Shown here piece after piece: positions 8,372-16,499 of a stretch of 37,558 nucleotides of DNA (positions within the stretch are counted from its first letter, which is position 1; each line of letters opens with the position of its first letter). Under the pieces are notes generated by a model, which was not told the DNA's origin, ran no database searches, and worked only from the letters and a program-made list of their open reading frames with translations. Origin of the DNA: Armatimonadota bacterium (GTDB lineage Bacteria; Bacillota; Desulfotomaculia; Desulfotomaculales; Nap2-2B); NCBI GenBank assembly GCA_023511535.1, contig JAIMBK010000030.1:1-37558 (forward strand), given 5' to 3'. The translations under genes were made by a program, and so were the position numbers.

Positions 8372-8629
8372 AATTACGGAAAGCGGCAATTAATTAGAGT
8401 TGAGTTTTAACCAGTGCTGACGCATGAATAAAAAATCACACGTCAATTCAATGACTGGTAGAGACCACTGTGGAAAAACTGTGGCGGCGCTGTCCATTTC
8501 TTTTCCGGAAATAAGCGCTTAAACACCGTACGTGGAAATATATAAGTCCCTACCCTTGAAATTTCCTGTTTGCTTGGCTTCAAGCCCAAAAATAATAAAA
8601 TACTAAATACCGCATAAGGAGGTGCCGTT
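8372..8629 (+). promoter_or_regulatory. Leader and control region of the intact M24 gene
   Basis: A 258-bp non-coding, AT-rich gap between korC and the M24 gene. It contains the inverted repeat GCTTG-GCTT-CAAGC at about 8572-8585, close to a weak TTGCTT (8570) / TAATAA (8593) promoter-like pair, and ends in a strong AAGGAGGT ribosome site at 8616-8623, six bases before the TTG start. The palindrome over the presumed promoter is a reasonable operator candidate, for example for the IclR protein. None of this is proven. Confidence 0.35.
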
Positions 8630-10282
8630 TTGGCCGAGATTACGTGCAATTTAAAGGTTATCCACAATGTGACAGGTCTTGATGTAAGAAATAGCATGCT
8701 TTATCCTCACATGGACCTGGACTCCACCGAATGCTCCTCGCCGGTAATGGTGCGGGCCAGGGACGGAAAGGCCTATCTCCTGGTCAAGGACATCGAGCGG
8801 GGGAATTTTGACGAAAAGGATCTCGCTGCCGAGGTGCTTTATTTTAAGCCCTACGTAACCTTTGACCGCGACGTCACACCGCTGCCTTCCGACTGGATAG
8901 AACTGATTGACCGGTTCGTTGACGAAGATACCCTGGTTTATGACGATTTTTACACCTTGGGCTACTGGAAAATTTCAGACCGGTACAACGTTAAATTAAA
9001 GGCCACCGGCAAATGGGACAGAACCTATGTCTATAGTGTGGACAGGCAGCAGGTGCTGGACCGGTTTGCCTCTGGATACGGTATTGCTCAGGAAGAGGCC
9101 CGGCGGCTGGTCAGGGGCCTGAGCCAGGAGAAGGAACTGTCCGGCCTGCTGGAAAACACTCCGGGGGACAGCAGGTTTGCCGGACTGGATTCAATCCTGA
9201 GGGAATTGGGAGCCGGGGCGCTTCTTCTCAGTTCACCCCTGAATGTCCAGGAGGTTGCCGCCATACCCTATCATTATCTGGAGGCCAACGAAACCCTAGC
9301 CCTCTACTCGCCCGATGAAAAAATTTACATATTCTCACGCAAAGCCATATCCCTTCCCTATTTAAGCCTTGAGGCTATCTATCCTTCCCTGGCCCTGGCG
9401 GCCGCCCGGACACTGCGAGCAGGCGGCCCGATGGGATTTGAGGAAAACCACTTGCCCTATAAATACTTCACCACCTTCGGCCTCAGCCGTGAAAAAACGG
9501 TGAAAATGAGTGTGCCGCTGAGAACCTGGCGTGAAGCCAGGGCCGTTGAAGAACTGCCTTTCTATATCATTGCCGCCCAGGTTACCCGGCATGGCATGGA
9601 ACAGGCCATTGCCAAGGCCGGGGCTGATATTGCGGAGGGTAGGGACCTTACTGAGTCGAAGGTCCAGAAGTACCTTTATCACGCATACGGCGATTTTCAG
9701 AAAAATAACCGGCTGCAGGAGGAAATTTGCCCCTATTTCGTGGTTTTGCACGCCGGCCACAGAACTCGAAAGCCGAATCTGCCCAGTTTTATATCTTTGC
9801 GCAAGGAAACACAAACTTTAAAGATAGACTGCGGGGTGCTGGTTATTGACGGGAGGGGTCTGATCCGGGGCGCTTCGGACCTCTGCCGGACGCTTAACCT
9901 GGGGAAAGCGGCCCAAGAGTTTTACGGCTTCATTGATCAAGTTTTAGTTAACAAGGCTATCCCCGCCGTCCGGCCGGGCCGGACAGGGGAGCAGGTCTAC
10001 AAGGACGGGGTCAGGGACCTGGTGGACAGGGAGAAGGACTGGGTGGAAATGGGGTTGCTGCCGGAAGGGTACGGCCTGGCCAATAACTACAACCGGAATA
10101 TAGGCCATGCCATGGGTAAGCAGGAGCCCGCCGCCCTGTGTTTTGAAAAGGGCAATGACTTTGTGGTGCGGGAAGGCATGGTCTGCTGCCTGGAGTATCA
10201 GTGGCCTTATTACCCCTATGCCATAGGGGTTGAGGATATGATTGTGGTTACCGTCGAGGGGCCGGTGAACATAACCAGGTAG
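8630..10282 (+). CDS. M24-family (aminopeptidase P / creatinase-like) metallohydrolase, intact copy 2
   Basis: 550 residues from TTG 8630. Residues about 185-330 look like a creatinase N-terminal lobe (ALLLSSPLNVQEVAAIPYHY, GFEENHLPYKYFTTFGLS, LRTWREARAVEELPF). Residues about 20-150 look like a degenerate second lobe of the same type (VYDDFYTLGYWKISDRYNVK), giving an APP1-like lobe-lobe-catalytic plan. The pita-bread domain keeps five candidate metal ligands: D400 (KIDCG), D417 (ASDLCRT), H493 (NIGHAMG), E522 (CLEYQW) and E535 (GVEDM). The two Asp are 17 apart rather than about 11, and the two Glu only 13 apart, so the active site is unusual. No signal peptide. It may cleave an imide or amide bond of a small substrate rather than peptides. 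Its paralogue at 1417-3071 is broken. Confidence 0.8.
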   Translation: MAEITCNLKVIHNVTGLDVRNSMLYPHMDLDSTECSSPVMVRARDGKAYLLVKDIERGNFDEKDLAAEVLYFKPYVTFDRDVTPLPSDWIELIDRFVDEDTLVYDDFYTLGYWKISDRYNVKLKATGKWDRTYVYSVDRQQVLDRFASGYGIAQEEARRLVRGLSQEKELSGLLENTPGDSRFAGLDSILRELGAGALLLSSPLNVQEVAAIPYHYLEANETLALYSPDEKIYIFSRKAISLPYLSLEAIYPSLALAAARTLRAGGPMGFEENHLPYKYFTTFGLSREKTVKMSVPLRTWREARAVEELPFYIIAAQVTRHGMEQAIAKAGADIAEGRDLTESKVQKYLYHAYGDFQKNNRLQEEICPYFVVLHAGHRTRKPNLPSFISLRKETQTLKIDCGVLVIDGRGLIRGASDLCRTLNLGKAAQEFYGFIDQVLVNKAIPAVRPGRTGEQVYKDGVRDLVDREKDWVEMGLLPEGYGLANNYNRNIGHAMGKQEPAALCFEKGNDFVVREGMVCCLEYQWPYYPYAIGVEDMIVVTVEGPVNITR

Positions 10283-10381
10283 CCGGAATTTCCGGTCCGG
10301 AATTGGAAGTTGAGAGTTGGGGGAATTAAGTCGAAAGGCGAACAAAAATAAATTTACCATTAACCCGGGTCAAAGGAGATC

Positions 10382-10410
10382 TTGTTAAAAAAAGGGGGGG
10401 GATGTATTAT
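10382..10410 (+). promoter_or_regulatory. Promoter candidate for the TRAP transporter operon
   Basis: TTGTTA (10382-10387) and TATTAT (10405-10410) separated by 17 bases, 62 bases before the dctP start. The spacer contains a run of eight G, which is unusual. It lies in the 189-bp gap after the M24 gene. Confidence 0.4.
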
Positions 10411-10471
10411 GATATATTGATCCAATGCTCAAAAGCTTTCTAGGAATACAAAATTGTGGGAGGTATGCTTA

Positions 10472-11518
10472 ATGCGTTTTTCCAAAAAATCAGGTATTGT
10501 ACCCCTTGTTATCAGCTTGTTCATTTTATCTATGATGATTGCTGGTTGTGGAGGAAATAAGCCGGCGAATGACCAGTCAAAAACGTCTCAACCCGTCAAG
10601 TTGATAGCAAACTCAGTGTGGCCTGCGGAGAATTTACAATGCGTTGCCCTCCAGAATTTTGCGGATAGAGTTTATAAGGAAACCAATGGGAAAGTGCAAA
10701 TTACTGTTAACAGCGGCGGAGCCCTTGGATACAAAGGACCGGAGCTTTTAAAGGCGGTTCGCGACGGGCTGGTTCCCATTTCTTCAATGGTTATCACCCA
10801 GGCTGCGGGGGACGAGAAGTTGTTCGACTTGATTTCACTGCCATTTCTTACCCGGAACCAGGATGAGGCCAAGAAGCTAAGCAACATTGCACGTCCCTAT
10901 TTTGACAAGGTATGTGAAGAAAAATGGAACCAAAAGATACTGTTCATGTCTCCCTGGCCCCCGGCCGCTCTGTGGACCCAAAAGAAGGTTGAATCTGTGG
11001 ATGATATGAAAGGATTGAAGGTTCGTACTTATGACAAGAACGGCGCCCTGGTAGTGGAGGCCACCGGGGGTACACCCTATCCCCTTCCGTTCAGTGAAGT
11101 TTACACTGCACTGGCCACCGGCACCATCAACTCTGTTATAACGTCGACTACCACAGCGGTAGACGGGAAGTTTTGGGAAGTCCTCAAGTACCATGCGCCT
11201 ATTGCTATAACCACAACTTTAGAACTGTTTACTATCAACCTCAATGAATTCAATAAGCTTGATAAAGAAACCCAGAACACAATGCTTAAGATCGGCAAAG
11301 AAATAGAAGCTGAAATGTGGGTTAAAATTGCCAAGGAAGATGAGGATAAGCAAAAGTTATGCAACGACAAGGGGATTACCACCATCAAGCCAAGTGATAA
11401 ATTTATGAGCGACCTGTCCGCTATAACCAAAAACATTCGTGAAGAATGGCTGAAAACGGCTCCGCCTGAAGCTAAGGAAATTATTGAAAAGTTCAATAAA
11501 GAAGTCGGTCGCCCATAA
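10472..11518 (+). CDS. dctP: TRAP transporter solute-binding lipoprotein, DctP family
   Basis: 348 residues from ATG 10472, behind GGGAGGT; an upstream in-frame start would spoil the signal peptide. There is a basic N-terminus, a hydrophobic stretch and lipobox MIAGC with Cys26 as the probable lipidated residue, so it is membrane-anchored on the outside. The DctP fold shows GLKVRTYDKNGALVVEATGG, whose Arg normally salt-bridges the substrate carboxylate, and SEVYTALATGTINSVIT. It delivers a carboxylated solute to DctQM. Since pxpABC lies downstream and some DctP proteins are known to bind pyroglutamate, pyroglutamate is a sensible candidate ligand, but this is inference. Confidence 0.88.
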   Translation: MRFSKKSGIVPLVISLFILSMMIAGCGGNKPANDQSKTSQPVKLIANSVWPAENLQCVALQNFADRVYKETNGKVQITVNSGGALGYKGPELLKAVRDGLVPISSMVITQAAGDEKLFDLISLPFLTRNQDEAKKLSNIARPYFDKVCEEKWNQKILFMSPWPPAALWTQKKVESVDDMKGLKVRTYDKNGALVVEATGGTPYPLPFSEVYTALATGTINSVITSTTTAVDGKFWEVLKYHAPIAITTTLELFTINLNEFNKLDKETQNTMLKIGKEIEAEMWVKIAKEDEDKQKLCNDKGITTIKPSDKFMSDLSAITKNIREEWLKTAPPEAKEIIEKFNKEVGRP

Positions 11519-11528
11519 GTAAGTAGTT

Positions 11529-11562
11529 GGAGTAACCGTATAAATAAATATGCGGTTACTCC
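11529..11562 (+). promoter_or_regulatory. Intercistronic stem-loop between dctP and dctQ
   Basis: A 14-base-pair stem (GGAGTAACCGTATA / TATGCGGTTACTCC, one G-U pair) with a six-base loop AATAAA, 10 bases after the dctP stop. No T-run follows, so it is unlikely to be a full terminator. It probably protects the dctP 3' end or attenuates read-through, so that binding protein exceeds membrane subunits. Confidence 0.65.
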
Positions 11563-11592
11563 ACTTCAATCCTCATGAAAGGATGTTAAACC

Positions 11593-12126
11593 ATGCAAAG
11601 ATTTTTCGGCTTATGCGATCGCTTTTCCAAAACTTTCGGTATAATGGCGGGCATTATGCTGCTGATTGGTGCCGCATTGACACTAACCGAAATTATTCTC
11701 CGTACTTTTTTTAGCAAGACCACTTATATTTCAGAAGAATACACGGGTTACCTCATGGTAGCCATAACATTTCTCGCCCTGTCCTATACTCTAAAAGAGA
11801 AGGGTCACATCCGTATGACCCTTCTCCACTCGGTGGTCAAGGGAAAAGCCCGGGTCTTCCTTGACATCTACGCTTTTATCGTCGGTTTTGCGATCTGTGC
11901 CGTCATTACCTATACTACCAGCCAGTTTTTTTGGGGCTCCGTGGTTTCACAAACCCGCTCGATGCATGTTTCCGGGACGTACCTTGCCGTTCCGCAGTTT
12001 TTTATGCCTTTAGGCTTTTTTATGATGTCAGTTCAATTTTTGGCTGAGATCACCCGGTCGATACTTCGTCTTCGTTTGGGAACTGTGGAGGAGTATGAAG
12101 TTGAATCCAGCATATTGGGTCGTTGA
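11593..12126 (+). CDS. dctQ: TRAP transporter small membrane subunit, DctQ
   Basis: 177 residues with four hydrophobic helices: GIMAGIMLLIGAALTLTEII, TGYLMVAITFLALSYTL, DIYAFIVGFAICAVITYTT and QFFMPLGFFMMSVQFLAEI. The segment between helices 2 and 3 (KEKGHIRMTLL) is the DctQ hallmark resembling (K/R)xGxHIxV. It pairs with DctM in the inner membrane. The start is ATG 11593 after AAAGGATG; it lies 74 bp after dctP with the stem-loop between. Confidence 0.88.
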   Translation: MQRFFGLCDRFSKTFGIMAGIMLLIGAALTLTEIILRTFFSKTTYISEEYTGYLMVAITFLALSYTLKEKGHIRMTLLHSVVKGKARVFLDIYAFIVGFAICAVITYTTSQFFWGSVVSQTRSMHVSGTYLAVPQFFMPLGFFMMSVQFLAEITRSILRLRLGTVEEYEVESSILGR

Positions 12127-12168
12127 GCTTTGAAAAGGTATCTGCATTTTTAGGGAGGGTTGCTTGCC

Positions 12169-13470
12169 TTGGATATTTTTACAATTTCTATTGCGATTCT
12201 GGCCTTTCTTGTATTGTTCCTGGGAAGCACTGTCTGGATCGGCATATCCCTGTTTATTGTCGGTATTTTGGCCTTTACACTCTTTACGGGCAGCCCGCCC
12301 CTCACCATTCTGTCCAATATTCTCTGGAACAACACAAGCAACTCCACCATGATCGCACTGCCGCTGTTCATATTTATGGGGGAAATTTTTTTCCGGAGCA
12401 ACATATCTCAAAACATGTTTAAAGGGCTTTCCCCCTGGATGGAAGTCCTTCCCGGCCGCCTAATCCACGTGAATATTATAGCCTGTGCCCTGTTCGCTGC
12501 CGTGAGCGGGTCGTCAGCCGCCACGACCGCCACCGTAGGAAAAATTACACTTCCTGAATTGCTCAAGCGGAATTATAACCGCGCTCTTTGCATTGGCTCC
12601 CTTGCCGGCGCCGGTACCCTGGGGTTTCTTATTCCCCCAAGTTTGATCATGCTTGTTTATGGTATCGTCGCGGATGTCAGTATCGGAAAATTATTTATCG
12701 GCGGCATCATTCCCGGCATCATGCTTGCCTCCGCCTTCAGCGGCTTTGTTTTCTTGCGGTGTGTTCTCAAACCGGATCTAGCCCCCCGTGGTAACAACAA
12801 ACATACCTGGAATGAACGTATTAAGTCCATTCCACTGGTACTCCCGGTAATAGCCCTGATTACCATGGTGCTCGGTAGCCTCTATCTGGGATGGGCCACC
12901 CCTACCGAAGCGGCCACTGTTGGCGTGCTCGGTTCTCTCTTATTCGCAGTATTTTCCCGCAGCATTGATAAAAGGTCATTTTTTGACGCGGTCCTGTCAT
13001 CGGTAAGGACGAGCTGCATGATTATGCTGATCGTATGCGGCGCTTCCTATCTGTCGGTGGCCGTGGGATATCTTGGTATCCCGGGTGAGCTTACCAAATT
13101 CGTAGGCACTCTTGGGTTATCTAAATATAGTTTGATTGCAATCATGACCATCTTGTATATTATCCTGGGCTGTATGCTGGACGGCTTTTCCATAATTGTC
13201 ATGACTCTTCCGCTTGCCTTGCCGCTGATCAAGGCGGTTGGGTTAGACCCCCTTTGGTTCGGCATCTATCTTGTGATAATGATTGAGATAGCTCAGATTA
13301 CACCTCCGGTCGGATTTAATTTATTTGTCATTAACGGTCTGATTGATGAAGATATGTTAAATATTGCCAAATATGCGCTCCCCTCCTTTTTGCTCATGCT
13401 ATTTGTTGTTGCGATTATTACTGTTTATCCAAAAATTGTACTAACATTGCCAAATATGATGATAAAATGA
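12169..13470 (+). CDS. dctM: TRAP transporter large membrane subunit, DctM
   Basis: About 433 residues, with a dozen hydrophobic helices and DctM family landmarks: ALPLFIFMGEIFFRSNIS, AAVSGSSAATTATVGKITLPE, GAGTLGFLIPPSLIMLVYGI, WATPTEAATVGVLGSLL and ITPPVGFNLFVINGL. It is the Na+-coupled transport channel of the TRAP system. The TTG at 12169 is preferred since GGGAGGG at 12153-12159 then has normal spacing; the in-frame TTG at 12160 directly abuts that site. It ends 32 bp before the AOR gene, so transporter and AOR are probably co-transcribed. Confidence 0.88.
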   Translation: MDIFTISIAILAFLVLFLGSTVWIGISLFIVGILAFTLFTGSPPLTILSNILWNNTSNSTMIALPLFIFMGEIFFRSNISQNMFKGLSPWMEVLPGRLIHVNIIACALFAAVSGSSAATTATVGKITLPELLKRNYNRALCIGSLAGAGTLGFLIPPSLIMLVYGIVADVSIGKLFIGGIIPGIMLASAFSGFVFLRCVLKPDLAPRGNNKHTWNERIKSIPLVLPVIALITMVLGSLYLGWATPTEAATVGVLGSLLFAVFSRSIDKRSFFDAVLSSVRTSCMIMLIVCGASYLSVAVGYLGIPGELTKFVGTLGLSKYSLIAIMTILYIILGCMLDGFSIIVMTLPLALPLIKAVGLDPLWFGIYLVIMIEIAQITPPVGFNLFVINGLIDEDMLNIAKYALPSFLLMLFVVAIITVYPKIVLTLPNMMIK

Positions 13471-13502
13471 GTTAAAACAGACTAAGAAGGAGCAAGTATA
13501 TT

Positions 13503-15401
13503 ATGCAATACGGCTGGTCAGGTAAAATATTATATATTGATTTATCCAGTAAGTCATTCTATGTCGAGGATACAGCAAGCTATAAAACTTTTATTGGCGG
13601 GCGCGGGATAAACCAGTGGCTCCTTTTTAAACTTATGGACAAGGATGTGGCTCCCCTCGCTCCTGAAAGTACTATAATTTTAGGGGCAGGCCCTTTTGTA
13701 GGCACATTAGTACCGGGAGCGAACAGGTTATCGGTAGACTTTAAAAACGTTATTACGAATGGTGTTGGGTCCGGCAACTGTGGTGGCCAGTTTGCTGCAG
13801 AAATGAAGTTTGCGGGTTACGATCATATAATAATCTATGGTAAGGCGGCAAAGCCTGTTTATCTTTATATAGTAAATGATAGAGTGTATTTTAGAGATGC
13901 TTCCTTGCTATGGGGAAAAGACACTTGGGAAACGGAGACTATTATCAAACAGCGTGAAAATGATGTAGCTTTAAAGACTCTGACTATTGGGGTTGGCGGT
14001 GAAAACCTGGTAAAATTTTCGTGTCTTATGGGTGATAGAGGAAGGGCTGTGGGGTATGGCGGCAGCGGGGCCGTATTCGGCAGTAAAAAATTAAAGGCCA
14101 TTGCTGTTAAGGGTACATTACCCGTAAGAATTTTTAACCCGGAAGGTTTTATAAAAAAATTAAAAAATTTTAATCAAGTTTTGGAGAATAGCGATCATGT
14201 TGCAATTCATCGTGAAGGCGGCACTCTTTTTGCATACTTAAAACCAGGGCAGGACAGGCCCCATGGGGTAAGGAACATGTCGGACGATTTCTGGAGTGCT
14301 GAAGCAATCGCTTGTGTAACTAGAGATAAATTTGACAAGTATCTAAAGCGCAGGCAATCCTGTTTTAATTGTCCCGTATACTGCAGCGGTATTTATGAAA
14401 TAAAGAGTCTGAAATGTGAAGGTGTCCAGGCCAATACTTTAAGAGCATTTGGATCCAACCTGGACCTGCGATCCCCTGAAAAGATTTTAAATGCAAATGC
14501 GTTAGCCAACCTGTACGGGCTGGATGTTGACCAAACCTCAGCAGTTATAAGTTGGGCTATTGAATGTTTTGAAAACGGTATAATAAATGAGGATGATACC
14601 GGCGGGATCCAGCTTAGATGGGGACATGGCGACAGTTTACTGAAAATGATCGAGAATATTGCATTTCGTAAAGGCTTTGGAAATATACTTGCTGAGGGTG
14701 TCTATGAGGCTTCAAAAATTGTAGGCAGGGGATCGGATAGATATGCTGTCTTGGTTAAAAAAAATAGTATCATGGAAGCATCCATGCGTTCTGCGCGGGC
14801 CTGGGCATTAGGCGTTGTAACCAGTACTAAAGGGGCCGGACACTTAAGAGGAGCGCCGGCAATAGAAATGAAAGAAATATCTTCTGAGATTAGCACAAAA
14901 ATATTTGGCATTGAAGATGTTTCCGACCCCAGGGCATACAAAAATAAGGCTAAACTTGTTACCTGGCAGGAATTCTATAAGGGGGTTATCGATATAATGG
15001 GTATTTGTTCATTAATTACAATGTGGATGGATACCAGTCTTTTTACACTGGAAGATATTGCCGACTTCTACAGACTTATTACTGGTGAAGAATCATCACC
15101 TGAAGAACTGTTAACAACAGGTGAAAAAATTCATAATATTGAAAGGGCCTTTAACTTGTTGCACGCGGGGTTTGACCGGAAAGACGACATGCCTCCTGAT
15201 AAGTTTGTTAATATACCTGTCAGTGATGGAAAATTTAAAGGGGAAAAGATAGACCTTGATAAATGGAATGAGATGTTGGATGAGTATTACATTTGTCATA
15301 ACTGGGACATAAGAACAGGGCGCCCCACAAAAAATTGTCTAGAAAAATTGGGTTTAGAGGAAATTATTATATCTTTGCGTAACAATAACATCATAGTGTA
15401 A
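13503..15401 (+). CDS. Aldehyde ferredoxin oxidoreductase family (tungsten/molybdenum-pterin) protein
   Basis: 632 residues. The N-terminal AOR domain has GWSGKILYIDLS, FIGGRGINQWLLFKL and RLSVDFKNVITNGVGSGN. The iron-sulfur ligands are C287, C290 and C294 (SCFNCPVYC), with C502 in MGICSLITMW as probable fourth. This matches the spacing of the Pyrococcus enzyme. The family oxidises aldehydes to acids, or the reverse, with ferredoxin, using a bis-pterin W or Mo cofactor. A dedicated four-cysteine-pair ferredoxin gene follows, as in heteromeric AORs. The gene is conspicuously AT-rich compared with kor and pxp genes, suggesting separate acquisition. The true substrate is unknown; other AOR-family members act on quite different compounds. 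Confidence 0.88.
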   Translation: MQYGWSGKILYIDLSSKSFYVEDTASYKTFIGGRGINQWLLFKLMDKDVAPLAPESTIILGAGPFVGTLVPGANRLSVDFKNVITNGVGSGNCGGQFAAEMKFAGYDHIIIYGKAAKPVYLYIVNDRVYFRDASLLWGKDTWETETIIKQRENDVALKTLTIGVGGENLVKFSCLMGDRGRAVGYGGSGAVFGSKKLKAIAVKGTLPVRIFNPEGFIKKLKNFNQVLENSDHVAIHREGGTLFAYLKPGQDRPHGVRNMSDDFWSAEAIACVTRDKFDKYLKRRQSCFNCPVYCSGIYEIKSLKCEGVQANTLRAFGSNLDLRSPEKILNANALANLYGLDVDQTSAVISWAIECFENGIINEDDTGGIQLRWGHGDSLLKMIENIAFRKGFGNILAEGVYEASKIVGRGSDRYAVLVKKNSIMEASMRSARAWALGVVTSTKGAGHLRGAPAIEMKEISSEISTKIFGIEDVSDPRAYKNKAKLVTWQEFYKGVIDIMGICSLITMWMDTSLFTLEDIADFYRLITGEESSPEELLTTGEKIHNIERAFNLLHAGFDRKDDMPPDKFVNIPVSDGKFKGEKIDLDKWNEMLDEYYICHNWDIRTGRPTKNCLEKLGLEEIIISLRNNNIIV

Positions 15402-15414
15402 AGGAAGGTACCTC

Positions 15415-15651
15415 ATGCAGGTGCAGATAGATATAGATAAAAATAAGTGTGTGGGATGCCGTACTTGTGAGTTAGCCTGTTCTTTTCAAAAAACCAAAAT
15501 GTTTAATCCTGATGATTCAAATATAAAAATCTATTTCGATGATGAAAGTAACCTGGTTATAAAAATTTTTGCTCCGTGTGATTGCAGTGCGACTTTGCCC
15601 TTATGTTATGAATTATGTCCCGTGGATGCCATCAAATATTGGCTTGTTTAA
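15415..15651 (+). CDS. Bis-[4Fe-4S] ferredoxin subunit accompanying the AOR
   Basis: 78 residues, 14 bp after the AOR gene, with AAGGAAGG before the ATG. The first cluster motif is normal (CVGCRTCELAC). The second is atypical, PCDCSATLPLCYELCP, giving C-x-C-x7-C-x3-C-P spacing. It resembles HycB-type electron-transfer subunits more than free 2[4Fe-4S] ferredoxins, so it is probably a permanent partner of the AOR. It is AT-rich like the AOR gene. Confidence 0.82.
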   Translation: MQVQIDIDKNKCVGCRTCELACSFQKTKMFNPDDSNIKIYFDDESNLVIKIFAPCDCSATLPLCYELCPVDAIKYWLV

Positions 15652-15695
15652 ATGAAATGGGATTCTAAAACTGCATGGAAGAAGGGATGGTTACT

Positions 15696-16475
15696 ATGGC
15701 GGAGCATGCCTGCAAGGGCATTGATTTGAACAGCGATACCGGCGAGCGGTACAGCTTTCAGAAGGCTTTAGGCGAGGAAAAACTTTTTCAGAACATAACC
15801 TCGGCCAATATAGCCTGCGGCTTTCACGCCGGCGACCCGGTGCAGATGGCCAGGACCGTGAGGCTGTGCAGGGAGTATAACGTTCAGGTGGGCGCCCACC
15901 CTGGCCTGCCCGATCCCCTGGGTTTCGGGCGGCGAAATATGGAAATATCCCCGGAGGAACTGGAGTATTATCTTTTGTATCAGCTGGGGTCCCTACATCA
16001 CATTGCCCGATCCCTGGGAGTTCCGGTGAAACACGTTAAGCTGCATGGCGCCCTGTATAATGCAGTCACAAAGGATGAGGCGCTTTCAAGGGAAGTGATC
16101 AGGATCGTAAACAAAGTTGACCGGGATATGATCCTGGTGGCGCCCTTTGGCTCGGTGATGCACCGGGTGGCCCTGGACCTGGGCTCCAGGGTGGCGGTGG
16201 AGGCCTTTGCAGACAGGGCTTACGACCGGACCGGTGCCCTTGTCCCCAGGAAAGTGGAAGGTTCGGTAATAACCGATCCAGGCCGGGTGGTTGAAAGGGT
16301 CCTCGGTATTGTCCGGGGCGAGGTAACCACTATTGAAGGTTTAATTTTGAGAATACAGGCGGACACCATCTGCCTGCACAGTGATACCACCGGGGCGCTG
16401 AGTCTGATCGAAAACATCCGCCGGGCTCTGGCCAATGAAAACATACCTGTAGTCAGTATGGATCAACTGGTCTGA
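15696..16475 (+). CDS. pxpA: 5-oxoprolinase subunit A (LamB/YcsF family)
   Basis: About 259 residues. Family motifs are GIDLNSDTGERYS at the N-terminus (usually DLNCDxGE), NIACGFHAGDPVQM, GAHPGLPDPLGFGRR, VKHVKLHGALYN and EAFADRAYDRTGALVPR. PxpABC hydrolyses 5-oxo-L-proline (pyroglutamate) to glutamate with ATP in the cytoplasm. The ATG at 15696 has GAAGGG nine bases upstream and leaves the usual short lead before DLN; an ATG at 15675 is possible. It heads pxpABC, and the composition returns to GC-rich after the AOR genes. Confidence 0.88.
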   Translation: MAEHACKGIDLNSDTGERYSFQKALGEEKLFQNITSANIACGFHAGDPVQMARTVRLCREYNVQVGAHPGLPDPLGFGRRNMEISPEELEYYLLYQLGSLHHIARSLGVPVKHVKLHGALYNAVTKDEALSREVIRIVNKVDRDMILVAPFGSVMHRVALDLGSRVAVEAFADRAYDRTGALVPRKVEGSVITDPGRVVERVLGIVRGEVTTIEGLILRIQADTICLHSDTTGALSLIENIRRALANENIPVVSMDQLV

Positions 16476-16499
16476 TTCTTATTTCGGGGGATGAAGGCA

